Made by a program: the position numbers and the translations under genes. A stretch of 64,000 nt of DNA from a virus, in IMG/VR virus record IMGVR_UViG_3300032236_001859, positions 1 through 64,000 of that record. One strand, written 5' to 3'. Below the pieces are notes generated by a model. That model saw nothing but the letters and a program-made list of their open reading frames with translations. It was not told the DNA's origin and searched no databases. Every line of letters begins with the position of its first letter. The stretch's first letter is position 1. Shown in pieces: positions 50,270-58,173 of this stretch.

Positions 50270-50524
50270 TTACCATTCAATGGCAGCGCATAATGCGGCG
50301 AAGCCATGCTCGGGACGTACCCCCGAGAGCTCCTCGACATCTGCGAAGATCCGACGGGCGAGGTCTTTGTTGACCTGGCTGCCCTTGTCACCAGAGATCG
50401 CCCAGTGATCGTCGAGGCCGACAATGGCGACCTTCGGGATCGACTTGTCCTCATAGCCATTGATGAAGACGTAGATCTTCTGGGACTTCGGGGATCTCCA
50501 CTTATTCAGGCGTAGGCGTGACAT
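50270..50524 (-). CDS. Small hypothetical protein, 84 aa
   Basis: Not recognised. A basic N-terminus (MSRLRLNKWRSPKSQKIYVF) and an alpha/beta body (VAIVGLDDHWAISGDKGSQV). It lies 25 bases upstream of the SbcC-like gene and overlaps the 173-residue gene by 23 bases. Confidence 0.7.
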   Translation of the reverse strand: MSRLRLNKWRSPKSQKIYVFINGYEDKSIPKVAIVGLDDHWAISGDKGSQVNKDLARRIFADVEELSGVRPEHGFAALCAAIEW

Positions 50525-51023
50525 CGCTGTCTCTCCGGAACTTTTCCTGGGCGAGGCCTAATCCGATGCGAGTCGTGTAATCCGGGGAATTGATATCCGT
50601 CCATACCAACATGCGGGCCACCCCGTTTTGTTGTTCAATGAATACTGGGGCTCCATTGTCGACTTCACGGGTCCCATACCCCTTGAACCCAACCTCGATG
50701 CCAAGTGGGGTGATTTCCACACGCCCCTGGAGGGTGGCCTGCTCACCCCCAGACGACCGCAGCGAGAATGGTATCGGGCATTGGTCCCCGGCGTGCTCCC
50801 GAAGCCGGTTGAATGCCCGCCGTACTGTCATCGTGACCACCAAGAGTTCCTCGAGCATGGTATCGAAGTGATCCAGGGCTTCCTCTGGGACCGTGCCGTG
50901 GTCGGTCTCCGAGTTCGAGATGTGATCCTCGAGGAGATCACTGACCAAGCGGGCCTCGGTGCCCTCGGGGCGTGCGAACTCCTGCCATAGGGCATCAAAG
51001 ATTTCCAGTGGTGTCTTTCCCAT
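50502..51023 (-). CDS. Hypothetical protein, 173 aa
   Basis: ATG 51023 has AGGAG at 6 bases. An acidic helical N-terminal half (LVSDLLEDHISNSETDHG), then strands (RVEITPLGIEVGFKGYGTRE, then VARMLVWTDI). No family is recognised. It overlaps the upstream 186-residue gene by 29 bases. Confidence 0.75.
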   Translation of the reverse strand: MGKTPLEIFDALWQEFARPEGTEARLVSDLLEDHISNSETDHGTVPEEALDHFDTMLEELLVVTMTVRRAFNRLREHAGDQCPIPFSLRSSGGEQATLQGRVEITPLGIEVGFKGYGTREVDNGAPVFIEQQNGVARMLVWTDINSPDYTTRIGLGLAQEKFRRDSDVTPTPE

Positions 51024-51555
51024 CTTCGTTCTCCTTTTTCCTGAGTTGTTTAATGTGCGGTGACCAGATGCCATCCGATGACGACATCGGGGGTGTGCCG
51101 TCGAGGCGGAGTTGCTCGGCGAGGCATGCGGCGTGTTCACGCGAACTCGCATTGACCACGTACGTCTGGGTATCCACCTTGTGGAATACAACCTCGAAAT
51201 CAGCGGTTTCTCCTGGCTTGAGTAGACGAGGTGGCAACATGGCCTCCCAGCCTATCGGCGTCACCTGCGTGGGCCGAGGTTTCGCCTTGGGATCAATGGG
51301 GCCGCCATAGCGCCATTCACCGTGATCAATCTCGATGTCCTGAGCCTTGGTCATCGCGGCGAGCTCTGAATCGGCTTCAACGAGCACGTTGGCGTGGGCT
51401 ACTGATGGCATCGTGAATCTTACACTATAGCCACGCAAAAAGCACGTGCGGATATATTGGGTACAAAGATCCTGCGCTGTCCTAATACTCTCAGGATTAT
51501 TGAGGATGTCGAGAAAGGCCTGGTTGTAGTTCTCTGGTGTCTTACCGTCGGGCAT
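50995..51555 (-). CDS. Hypothetical protein, 186 aa
   Basis: Not recognised. A mixed protein with Cys residues at 31, 38 and 154 and a strand-rich middle (VTPIGWEAMLPPRLLKPGE, then ADFEVVFHKVDTQTYVVN). It overlaps the genes on both sides. Confidence 0.7.
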   Translation of the reverse strand: MPDGKTPENYNQAFLDILNNPESIRTAQDLCTQYIRTCFLRGYSVRFTMPSVAHANVLVEADSELAAMTKAQDIEIDHGEWRYGGPIDPKAKPRPTQVTPIGWEAMLPPRLLKPGETADFEVVFHKVDTQTYVVNASSREHAACLAEQLRLDGTPPMSSSDGIWSPHIKQLRKKENEDGKDTTGNL

Positions 51556-51910
51556 ATGGCCTCCGTACTGGGTTCACAGACCGCTTTCGCCACATGAGTC
51601 GACCCGGGGCCTCGTATTCAAACTTGGACTGGGCTTCGTGGCGTGATCCCGCCCTGGTGAACATCTGGAATGTGTTGTCCCCCTCGAAACCATTGGTGGC
51701 ACACCAGAGATCATTGGGGCCTCCCCAGTAGGCACCCCCGCGATCGTAGCCCTCACGAAGGGGTAACTTGAAGCAATACGCGGGCTCCTTGAAGCACTCG
51801 ACTTGGGTGATGTCGAGGCCCTCGCTGAATATCGATTTGCGTGGCCATGGTGCCCTGCCCATGGGGGCCCCGTTGGAACAATCAACCCTGGGCAATTTAG
51901 GTGCGGGCAT
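51542..51910 (-). CDS. Hypothetical protein, 122 aa
   Basis: ATG 51910 (MPAPKLPRVD) follows GAGGA. The product has aromatic/Gly-rich stretches (GYDRGGAYWGGPNDLW, then GFEGDNTFQMFTRAGS) and a very basic C-terminus (MWRKRSVNPVRRPYARR). No family is recognised. It overlaps the 87-residue gene by 14 bases and the following gene by 14. Confidence 0.65.
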   Translation of the reverse strand: MPAPKLPRVDCSNGAPMGRAPWPRKSIFSEGLDITQVECFKEPAYCFKLPLREGYDRGGAYWGGPNDLWCATNGFEGDNTFQMFTRAGSRHEAQSKFEYEAPGRLMWRKRSVNPVRRPYARR

Positions 51911-52160
51911 TGATGTCTTCCTCTCTGATGGCACTCCACCACCCCGTGTAAGTACGACCCTGGGGAGACTCGTACACGAGCTCTCCGGCAACATACCCCT
52001 CACGCATGCACTGCTCGCCGCGGTCACGGGCGGCCTCATGCAGCGCGCTGCTGACCGCTGGGCTTTTTGTATTCGTGAACCACTCATATGAGAACCCGTG
52101 GACTCCCTTGCAGGTGCTGGGCTTCACGCGTGGTGGTAGCACTGGTTTCTTAGCTGGCAT
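51897..52160 (-). CDS. Small hypothetical protein, 87 aa
   Basis: Not recognised. A Lys/Pro-rich N-terminus (MPAKKPVLPPRVKPS) and a compact body ending acidic. GAGGAGG-like sequence precedes the ATG. The same MPxP/K opening begins the next gene's product (MPAPKLPRV), perhaps by chance. Confidence 0.65.
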   Translation of the reverse strand: MPAKKPVLPPRVKPSTCKGVHGFSYEWFTNTKSPAVSSALHEAARDRGEQCMREGYVAGELVYESPQGRTYTGWWSAIREEDINART

Positions 52161-52177
52161 AGCCGGCCTCCTCTTGG

Positions 52178-52387
52178 TTACATGATTTGTTCGGTTTCAG
52201 CGTCGACCCGCTTCATACCCTTGGTGCATGGGAAAGTGATATGAGCACGTTTCTGCCCACGTTTCTTGGGCCAGCGGACCCCGATGCAGCGACCACCGCA
52301 ACCATCGAGGCGGCAGAGGCGAGATGACCCCGTGGTTTCCCCACGTTCGGTGCCATCCCGGTTTAAGACGTATTTTGGGATACTCAT
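52178..52387 (-). CDS. Small Cys-rich basic protein, 69 aa
   Basis: ATG 52387 follows AAGGGAA at 5 bases. CRLDGCGGRC with a later Cys in TFPCTKG gives a possible four-cysteine zinc site in a basic protein (RWPKKRGQKRAH). It may bind nucleic acid. Overlaps the 63-residue gene by 4 bases. Confidence 0.65.
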   Translation of the reverse strand: MSIPKYVLNRDGTERGETTGSSRLCRLDGCGGRCIGVRWPKKRGQKRAHITFPCTKGMKRVDAETEQIM

Positions 52388-52575
52388 GGGGTTTCCCTTT
52401 GCTTGCATTCTTCGATGCGCGCGGCGTCGAAGCCTCGTGCTATGGCGACGCCCTCGGCGATACCACAGTCGACTTCGTGGTTGTTCTTATGCTCTGAATA
52501 AATGATGTTGGCGAGCTGGCGATCCGTGGCCTGTTCGCAGAACCGGCGGAAATCAGCGTTGTCGTACTGAGTCAT
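52384..52575 (-). CDS. Small hypothetical protein, 63 aa
   Basis: A helical protein (FRRFCEQATDRQLANIIYSE, then VAIARGFDAARIEECKQR). Overlap of 4 bases with the downstream gene and a 3-base gap to the upstream one support it. Function unknown. Confidence 0.65.
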   Translation of the reverse strand: MTQYDNADFRRFCEQATDRQLANIIYSEHKNNHEVDCGIAEGVAIARGFDAARIEECKQRETP

Positions 52576-52578
52576 GTG

Positions 52579-52887
52579 CTACCCATCCTTGAGTCGACGA
52601 AGCAGGTCTGTCCACTTCTTGGCGGATCTCCGTCTGAGTTTCTTTCCATCCTTGAGACCAAGAAAACTGACGGCATCACAGGTACCGCATGCGGAGCCTC
52701 CCCGTTTAGCAACCCACATCGACACCATGAACCCGAGTTGCGCGGCCTGAGCCTCAGCCCAGTGTTGATTCACTTCATTCTTGGAATCCATGTCGTCGAT
52801 ATACCACCTGACAGCGTCAGAAACGATTACTCCCATGGCTGCTGGTGAGAGCAAGGTGTAGGGCCAATTGCTGTTCACGTTTTTCAT
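52579..52887 (-). CDS. Hypothetical protein, 102 aa, paralogue of the one at 54053
   Basis: Residues about 13-60 (LSPAAMGVIVSDAVRWYI..., then WAEAQAAQLGFMVSMWVAKR) match the same region of the 113-residue protein at 54053-54394, which has PMMAKIVSDCVGWYS and AAAQAQVRLTSQLIAAWVAQR. The Cys pair CGTC and basic end are specific to this copy. No known family. It overlaps the 139-residue gene by 4 bases. Confidence 0.7.
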   Translation of the reverse strand: MKNVNSNWPYTLLSPAAMGVIVSDAVRWYIDDMDSKNEVNQHWAEAQAAQLGFMVSMWVAKRGGSACGTCDAVSFLGLKDGKKLRRRSAKKWTDLLRRLKDG

Positions 52888-53303
52888 ACCACCAGCTTCC
52901 CTCCGAGGAACACCCCGGCAACGATGAGTTCGTTACCAGCACAGGCCACCTTGGCTTGCGCGAGTTCCACGGCCTCAGCCAAAGATCTCGCCTTGAAGTC
53001 ATCTGCGTATTGCTGGTTGTTGTCGGCATAGATGCCTACAACGGTGTAGACCTGCTTGGCCTTCTTGGCACGGGTCGACAGGATTTTCTCGAAGTCGACA
53101 AAGGATGACACGGCCTCGCAGACATCGGACCCCGAGGGGAACTCGCCGTCGAGATAGAGGAGATCGGCATCGACGGCATCAGCACCAAAATCGAGGTGGC
53201 CGTCTGAATACATGTAGATCACCAAGAACTCCACGAACTCCCGGAGTTTCTCCGGGGACATCGCGGCGAGGTTCCGGCGAAGATGAGCAACTGTTATAGG
53301 CAT
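52884..53303 (-). CDS. Hypothetical protein, 139 aa
   Basis: ATG 53303 follows AAGGGA. A helical N-terminal half (HLRRNLAAMSPEKLREFVEF) and an alpha/beta C-terminal half (VYTVVGIYADNNQQYADDFK, then LAEAVELAQAKVA) that resembles a small domain with a final strand (ELIVAGVFLGGKLVV). No family is recognised. Confidence 0.7.
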   Translation of the reverse strand: MPITVAHLRRNLAAMSPEKLREFVEFLVIYMYSDGHLDFGADAVDADLLYLDGEFPSGSDVCEAVSSFVDFEKILSTRAKKAKQVYTVVGIYADNNQQYADDFKARSLAEAVELAQAKVACAGNELIVAGVFLGGKLVV

Positions 53304-53313
53304 GTTGTCCCTT

Positions 53314-53547
53314 TCAGAGACAGGCTCTCTTGGCGAGAGCGTGTGAGATATTACCATCCTTTTGCATGGCGTCGACGAAGAAGCACCAAGCCGAACGGAT
53401 CGTGGCGTTGTAGGCGTTCTGGCCTTGATTACCCTTGCGCTGGAACTCTGGGTTTGACTGCCAGAAGATACGGCGGAGCTCGGCCTGAGTCGTGATATTG
53501 TACTCGCGCTCAGACTTATGCAGGAACAGGTTCCGGTGCTTGGTCAT
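53314..53547 (-). CDS. Small hypothetical protein, 77 aa
   Basis: Not recognised. A basic, aromatic-rich protein (AELRRIFWQSNPEFQRKG, then AWCFFVDAMQKDG). It overlaps the 170-residue gene by 4 bases. Confidence 0.65.
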   Translation of the reverse strand: MTKHRNLFLHKSEREYNITTQAELRRIFWQSNPEFQRKGNQGQNAYNATIRSAWCFFVDAMQKDGNISHALAKRACL

Positions 53548-54056
53548 GACTCCACCTCATCCCAGGCGGCATCCACGGCATCTTCAATACTGGTGTGAAC
53601 ACATTCGATGGTGCGGTCGCCGTCTTCACGATCATCGGGACCCGTGATATACCAGCGTGGGGTCCCCTGGCCGCCCTGCATAGGGCAGGGGTGCACCGAA
53701 TACCCCTGGGGTAAGGCGAGCCCGTGTTCAGGAGCGTTGACATACCATGTCGCCGTACCATCGGCGTGCATGACCGCCCTGGACTCAATCTTTCCGGGAC
53801 TCGAGTTGTCGGCGACGATTCGCCATCCGTTACACTTGTCATAGATCAACTCGATGATGGCACGAAACGAGACGTCATCAGTGCTGCGCTCATACGTGGG
53901 TGTATCGGGGTCCCACCGCGTGGTCAGGAACTTGGCGTGCTTGCGCAAAGGGGTGAACGCCCACATCGCCCCGGTCCTCGGGTTCGCCACGATGATGGAG
54001 GTTCGGTGGGTGTGTGTGGCATCGAGTGCCTTGAACAAATCGGGTTCATTACTCAT
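53544..54056 (-). CDS. Hypothetical protein, 170 aa
   Basis: ATG 54056 follows AGGAG at 6 bases. A strand-rich protein (TSIIVANPRTGAMWAFTPLR, then TATWYVNAPEHGLALPQG) with an acidic helical end. No family is recognised. Overlaps both neighbours by 4 bases. Confidence 0.7.
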   Translation of the reverse strand: MSNEPDLFKALDATHTHRTSIIVANPRTGAMWAFTPLRKHAKFLTTRWDPDTPTYERSTDDVSFRAIIELIYDKCNGWRIVADNSSPGKIESRAVMHADGTATWYVNAPEHGLALPQGYSVHPCPMQGGQGTPRWYITGPDDREDGDRTIECVHTSIEDAVDAAWDEVES

Positions 54057-54394
54057 TTGGGACTCCTCTTGTATTTGCTGATGAGGAAACGGAGATTGGA
54101 CTCCCATTGGGCAAAACTGCGCTGGGGGTATTGCTGATCCAAGACCAATACCTGATTGACATCGTCTGGATTAACCCCGGTGTGGCAGCGCTGGGCTACC
54201 CAGGCTGCGATGAGTTGTGAGGTCAAGCGAACCTGGGCTTGCGCCGCGGCGCGCTGAAAACTATCCCCACACAACTGGTGGGAATACCAGCCCACGCAGT
54301 CAGAGACTATCTTCGCCATCATGGGAACAGAAATCGATTTGTAGTGATGGCAGCCAAGACGCTCAAGCGATTCAGAGTTGGGTTTACGCGCCAT
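54053..54394 (-). CDS. Hypothetical protein, 113 aa, paralogue of the one at 52579
   Basis: Shares IVSDxVxWY and the AxAQ...WVAxR helix with the 102-residue protein at 52579-52887 and has a different, basic C-terminus (FLISKYKRSPK). This indicates duplication within the small-gene region. The family is unknown. It overlaps the upstream gene by 11 bases. Confidence 0.65.
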   Translation of the reverse strand: MARKPNSESLERLGCHHYKSISVPMMAKIVSDCVGWYSHQLCGDSFQRAAAQAQVRLTSQLIAAWVAQRCHTGVNPDDVNQVLVLDQQYPQRSFAQWESNLRFLISKYKRSPK

Positions 54395-55517
54395 CAGCGC
54401 ACCCCTCAGACTCGTATTGGCTAAAGCGATCACCTTCGGGGAGGTAGAACTGCCCATCGGTGGCACGGACAGCCTTCGTGAGACGCTCGACGTGCTGGGT
54501 TTCGAGGAGAAGACCCAGCAGCTTGATGAGCGCCCTGTACTGGGGCTCCGAGATGCCGTTATCAGTGGTCAACAGAGAATTGGTCAGAGAGGCCGCGGCA
54601 TCCGCGGCACGATTGGCCACAGTGTTGAGATTGACTTCCATACATGACTTCTTTCTGAGGCATGCCTCTCCGGCTTCCTTGAGGGCGGCACGGTACCATG
54701 TCGTCGCGGCTTCCTGGATCTCCCGCATCTTCGTGATGACGTCATCGTCGTGCTGACGACCATGGTGGTCTGACTTCTCATTCATGCAGATGACCACCCG
54801 TATGGTATCATCGGTGTTGATGAAGAGCCCCATGCGGGAGTAACCACCATCGTTGAGGTAGATGAGATCCTGGGATCCCACGATGTCCTCGAATCGAAGC
54901 GGGTACTCTTTCCAACCCTGAACCTGTTTACCCGTAATCGAGATATCGAGCTCGGCGAACTTGGTGGCCAAGAGGACATCTCCGATGAAGTCAGGGGGTT
55001 CAGTGTTGTCGAAATCGGGGTGTTCCCTGATCTCGGCTTGCTGCTTGTAGAACTCATCACTGGCCATGTACCCCCGGTGGGCATTGTCATGTGCCTCCAG
55101 CCGGCGATCGAGTTCAGTACGGAGTTCCCACCACTTCAGGGCTCCTGGGGTCTCCGTCATCGCGATGAATCGCGTGATGACCCCCTTCATCTTCTCCGCA
55201 ATCAATGATTTCCAACAGGGGCCGTAGATTTCTCCGGCGTCCCCCACTGATGCCTGAATGCTCACGCACACCTCCTCGCGCCACATCGACGTGGGGTCGA
55301 CGTAGACGTCATCGACCCCCCTGAGCATGAGGTCCGCGGGGAGAGCCTTGCCGGCGATACCAAGCAACATCTCGGAGAGGAGATCAGAGACGACATCGAA
55401 GTCGATCCGGCGGGGTCGGCAGCCGACATCGTCTTTGTCGTATGACAGCGGTGCTGGGCCAAGCACGAAACTAGCGCTCAGCTTGATGCTAGTTTCTTCG
55501 ATTTTGATGGGTGACAT
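54384..55517 (-). CDS. Hypothetical protein, 377 aa
   Basis: Not recognised. An acidic mixed protein, the largest of the small-gene region, with helical segments (DVVSDLLSEMLLGIAGKAL) and strand-rich centre (DLIYLNDGGYSRMGLFINTD, then TIRVVICMNEKSDHHGRQ). An Asp/His-rich loop (SDHHGRQHDDD) could bind metal. A TATAAAC element lies about 20 bases before the ATG. Confidence 0.75.
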   Translation of the reverse strand: MSPIKIEETSIKLSASFVLGPAPLSYDKDDVGCRPRRIDFDVVSDLLSEMLLGIAGKALPADLMLRGVDDVYVDPTSMWREEVCVSIQASVGDAGEIYGPCWKSLIAEKMKGVITRFIAMTETPGALKWWELRTELDRRLEAHDNAHRGYMASDEFYKQQAEIREHPDFDNTEPPDFIGDVLLATKFAELDISITGKQVQGWKEYPLRFEDIVGSQDLIYLNDGGYSRMGLFINTDDTIRVVICMNEKSDHHGRQHDDDVITKMREIQEAATTWYRAALKEAGEACLRKKSCMEVNLNTVANRAADAAASLTNSLLTTDNGISEPQYRALIKLLGLLLETQHVERLTKAVRATDGQFYLPEGDRFSQYESEGCADGA

Positions 55518-55857
55518 GTTCTTTCCTAACTGTGTTTATAGTTCGGTTTCCATGGTTCCAGTTCAACGTGGCGATGTCGAGGACCGCGGTGCTATTGGAA
55601 TCGCAGCGCTCATAGCACTGGGCCAGGAACCCTCCGAAAGTCCGGGCCAGGCGGCCTCCACGGACGCGCTGCCAGATCCCGGATTCAATGAGAGCTTCTT
55701 CCGTGAACCCTCGATTGAGGAGTTCGGAGACATCGGGACCACTGTGATCAAAGTCGACACCTGCGCGGACGAGACCCCAAATCGTGGGGCGTATGGGGAG
55801 GGGAACCCTATTGGGCTTCCCGGATACAACTGCAACAACAGGAGCTGAGACTTCCAT
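55489..55857 (-). CDS. Hypothetical protein, 122 aa
   Basis: Not recognised. GGAG precedes the ATG. The N-terminus is Val/Ala/Pro-rich (MEVSAPVVAVVSGKPNRVPL), followed by acidic and then basic helices (LARTFGGFLAQCYERC). It overlaps the 377-residue gene by 29 bases in another frame. Confidence 0.65.
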   Translation of the reverse strand: MEVSAPVVAVVSGKPNRVPLPIRPTIWGLVRAGVDFDHSGPDVSELLNRGFTEEALIESGIWQRVRGGRLARTFGGFLAQCYERCDSNSTAVLDIATLNWNHGNRTINTVRKEHVTHQNRRN

Positions 55858-55866
55858 GTGATCTCC

Positions 55867-56337
55867 TCAATAGTAGGGACAGATGAACTCGATTTCTCGT
55901 GGGGTCACCAGATTGACATCTACGGCTAGGGGCCACTCCACCCAGGCCTTGATGAGCCAGGAGTTACATGTCAGGTAACCCCTCCAGTCAACTCGCTTCA
56001 ACTTGAGACGGTACTGGGAACGCCCAAACGGACCCGCCTGTGGGGTCTGAGTATATGTCGAGAGATATCGGGCGACCACCGCTGGTGTTGGTTTCACGAA
56101 GCGGGTCCACTCGAATCGCTCGGGGACCTCGACATCCCAGATAAACCCCGTGAGAGTGGCGACAACACGTGGGATATTGCCATCCCGACGTTCGACATAA
56201 TCGGGGTGGGCTTTCTTCCAGAGGGCGACATCCATCTGGGCTTTGGGGAGCGAGTGCCGCGGGGGTCTCATGCGAAGAACCCGCTGACCCTCGGTGATAA
56301 CACAGCAAAACGATGGCGCAGGTGTGCAGAGTTTCAT
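55867..56337 (-). CDS. Hypothetical protein, 156 aa
   Basis: Not recognised. A basic N-terminal half with Arg/Pro stretches and a Trp-rich, strand-rich C-terminal half (LKRVDWRGYLTCNSWLIKAW). Starts 4 bases inside the stop of the zinc-ribbon gene upstream. Confidence 0.7.
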   Translation of the reverse strand: MKLCTPAPSFCCVITEGQRVLRMRPPRHSLPKAQMDVALWKKAHPDYVERRDGNIPRVVATLTGFIWDVEVPERFEWTRFVKPTPAVVARYLSTYTQTPQAGPFGRSQYRLKLKRVDWRGYLTCNSWLIKAWVEWPLAVDVNLVTPREIEFICPYY

Positions 56338-56636
56338 GGGATCTCCTGGGGCCTACTGTAGGGCTTCTTGACTTCATCTGGGCATTTCCCGCATTGCAGG
56401 CAACACCCCGTGGTGAGTGAGCGGAGATGACAGTGCGAACAGACCCCGTGATCACTGACACGTTTTAGGGCCTCCTTGGGCTTCACCCCGGGGCGAAGCT
56501 GGTAGACCCACTTGAGTGGGTCGAAGACAAAGAACTCGGCGAGAGCAGCGGCGCGTAGCTTCTTGAGAACCGCAGAAGACGGCTTCCCTGTACGCGAGTG
56601 CTTCAAGGCCTCGGCGTAGCAAAGCGGCAGTCTCAT
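56334..56636 (-). CDS. Zinc-ribbon protein, 100 aa, tandem paralogue A
   Basis: Closely parallels the next gene upstream (56633-56980): SRTGKPSSAVLKKLR, ALAEFFVF, LRPGVKPKEALKRVSDHGVC, then HC...TTGCCLQCGKCPDEVKKPY. The four cysteines form a ribbon (CSHC and CLQC). The function is unknown; such small ribbons bind nucleic acid or proteins. Overlaps its paralogue by 4 bases. Confidence 0.75.
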   Translation of the reverse strand: MRLPLCYAEALKHSRTGKPSSAVLKKLRAAALAEFFVFDPLKWVYQLRPGVKPKEALKRVSDHGVCSHCHLRSLTTGCCLQCGKCPDEVKKPYSRPQEIP

Positions 56637-56980
56637 TTCTTCGCCTTCGCCTTTGGTTTGTATGGGGACTTAACCTTGTCGGGGTCGGCACCACACATAC
56701 AGCATGTCCCCGCTGTGATGGCCCGGTGCAGGCAGGCAGGGCAGACCCCGTGATCCGGCCAGTACCGCAGGGCTTCACTGGGGTCGACACCATCACGAAG
56801 TCGGAAAACCATGGCGCCAACGCTGTGGCCGAAAACAACAGATTCTTTGGCGTATTCAAAGAACTCGGAGAAGACCGCACGACGCAGTCTCCGGATCGCA
56901 TGACCCGAGGGTTTGCCACGCTTGGAGCGTCTCAGCGCGATGAGGTAACAAGGTGTACCATCGGGAAAACGTGTTTTCAT
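56633..56980 (-). CDS. Zinc-ribbon protein, 115 aa, tandem paralogue B
   Basis: ATG 56980 follows GGAGG at 4 bases. The sequence follows paralogue A: SKRGKPSGHAIRRLR, FSEFFEY, LRDGVDPSEALRYWPDHGVC, then CPAC...ITAGTCCMCGADPDKVKSPY, with two CxxC knuckles. The basic Lys-rich tail is specific to this copy. This is a recent enough tandem duplication that order and spacing of motifs are kept. Confidence 0.75.
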   Translation of the reverse strand: MKTRFPDGTPCYLIALRRSKRGKPSGHAIRRLRRAVFSEFFEYAKESVVFGHSVGAMVFRLRDGVDPSEALRYWPDHGVCPACLHRAITAGTCCMCGADPDKVKSPYKPKAKAKK

Positions 56981-56990
56981 AGAGCCTCCT

Positions 56991-57269
56991 TTAACGAAGG
57001 GATAATGATTGTGGCCCCGGGCGGACCCCCGCGGGTTTCCCGCGACTCCGGAGTTCCCGGACGCCCTCGGCGAACTCAGGGGTGTTCCGGGGATCCTTAC
57101 AGCCCCGGTAGAGTGCCGCGCGGCCCCCGGGTGGGTAGAATCCAACATCGGGGTACTGACGGGTATCCGGGGTGGCCCGAATGATCTTGTTGTTGTGGCG
57201 ATACACCCGGGTGCCATCGGGCTCAACCCCGACCAAGACCTTGGTGCTGTTGCGATGAAAGGGTCTCAT
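56991..57269 (-). CDS. Small basic hypothetical protein, 92 aa
   Basis: ATG 57269 follows AAAGGAG at 8 bases. A strand-rich N-terminal part (TKVLVGVEPDGTRVYRHNNK) and an Arg/Gly-rich C-terminus. Unknown. The upstream 111-residue protein has a comparable small beta module (YSVLVGYSKGYGLLYEVKPD). Confidence 0.65.
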   Translation of the reverse strand: MRPFHRNSTKVLVGVEPDGTRVYRHNNKIIRATPDTRQYPDVGFYPPGGRAALYRGCKDPRNTPEFAEGVRELRSRGKPAGVRPGPQSLSLR

Positions 57270-57601
57270 TTTGTTGCTCCTTTGAGCATGGCGTAGAACT
57301 GCCGAATCTTCAGGGCCCCCGTTGGCGACATGCGACCATCTGGTTTCACCTCGTAGAGGAGCCCGTAACCCTTGGAGTACCCCACTAGAACAGAATAAGG
57401 CTCTCCATCCCTGAAACCGGGGGACCTCACAGTGGCCGTTGGTTTTCGGTAGATGAAGAGGACGCCCTCGGGATCCCGCCACAGCGCGAAGGATCTCAGG
57501 GTATCGCCGGCATGCGCCATGTTCTGCCGACTGAAAAAGCGACCCCCAGCGGCGATGTTGGCGGCGCGGACCTCACTTACTGTTTTGAACACGGCCCCCA
57601 T
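57266..57601 (-). CDS. Hypothetical protein, 111 aa
   Basis: Not recognised. A basic beta-rich small protein (FALWRDPEGVLFIYRKPTATV, then KGYGLLYEVKPDGRMS). It overlaps the neighbouring genes by 4 and 1 bases, so it is coupled to both. Confidence 0.7.
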   Translation of the reverse strand: MGAVFKTVSEVRAANIAAGGRFFSRQNMAHAGDTLRSFALWRDPEGVLFIYRKPTATVRSPGFRDGEPYSVLVGYSKGYGLLYEVKPDGRMSPTGALKIRQFYAMLKGATK

Positions 57602-58071
57602 TACGCACCCCCTTTCGGTAAAGGTTTCTGGACAGCCCCCTCAGGCATGTAACCGTACCGCGCCGCCTTCTCCTGACCCCAGGGATCCAGGGAATCCCAG
57701 ACCTTGAGGCGTTTCTTCAGAGAGGTCCGCAGCACGGGGTGATCCGCCCAACGCTTGGTATCCGCAAGCCAGGAGATCATCTTCTGGCGATGACTCTCCG
57801 CTTTGGTGAACCGGGTGTGGCGCTCGATGTCCGCTGGGGTCAGGAGATCCAGGGCCTCCATGCACTTGAAAAGTTCGGGGATCCAGTCCTCGCAGCCATC
57901 ACAGTACACCCACACCGATAGTGCGCGGACGTTGGTGTAGACCCGGCCGGACTTCGAGAGCGCGACTACAACATCGCCGACACGGGCGATGCGGGCCTGG
58001 ATCGGGGTGCGCGGGAACCTGAAGAACTGAGTCTTCTTGATGGCTTCAACAGGTGAACTGATTTTTCCCAT
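57601..58071 (-). CDS. Hypothetical protein, 156 aa
   Basis: Not recognised. A basic protein with an SH3-like strand region (ARIARVGDVVVALSKSGRVYT), a Cys pair (YCDGCEDW) and helical Lys/Arg-rich C-terminal half. AATAAAC lies about 26 bases before the ATG; AGAAGGATTAACGTC forms the ribosome-binding region. Confidence 0.7.
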   Translation of the reverse strand: MGKISSPVEAIKKTQFFRFPRTPIQARIARVGDVVVALSKSGRVYTNVRALSVWVYCDGCEDWIPELFKCMEALDLLTPADIERHTRFTKAESHRQKMISWLADTKRWADHPVLRTSLKKRLKVWDSLDPWGQEKAARYGYMPEGAVQKPLPKGGA

Positions 58072-58118
58072 GACGTTAATCCTTCTGGGTTAAGTAGGTT
58101 TATTTGGACTATAAACTA

Positions 58119-58152
58119 GATGAGGTGAATACCACGCGGTATCCACCTCATC
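58119..58152 (-). terminator. Probable terminator hairpin
   Basis: A 15-bp stem with one mismatch (GATGAGGTGRATACC arms 58119-58133 and 58138-58152) and a 4-base loop, followed on the minus strand by TAGTTTATAG. The U-tract is short, so termination may be partial. It lies past the secreted ankyrin gene. Confidence 0.6.
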
Positions 58153-58173
58153 GGAGCCCCTGAAAACGGGAAA

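Noticed and set aside
47836-50460. Longer 874-residue form of the SbcC-like protein
   Set aside because: The added 72 residues are Ser/Arg-rich and overlap the 84-residue gene; GTG 50244 has AAAGGAG at 5 bases.
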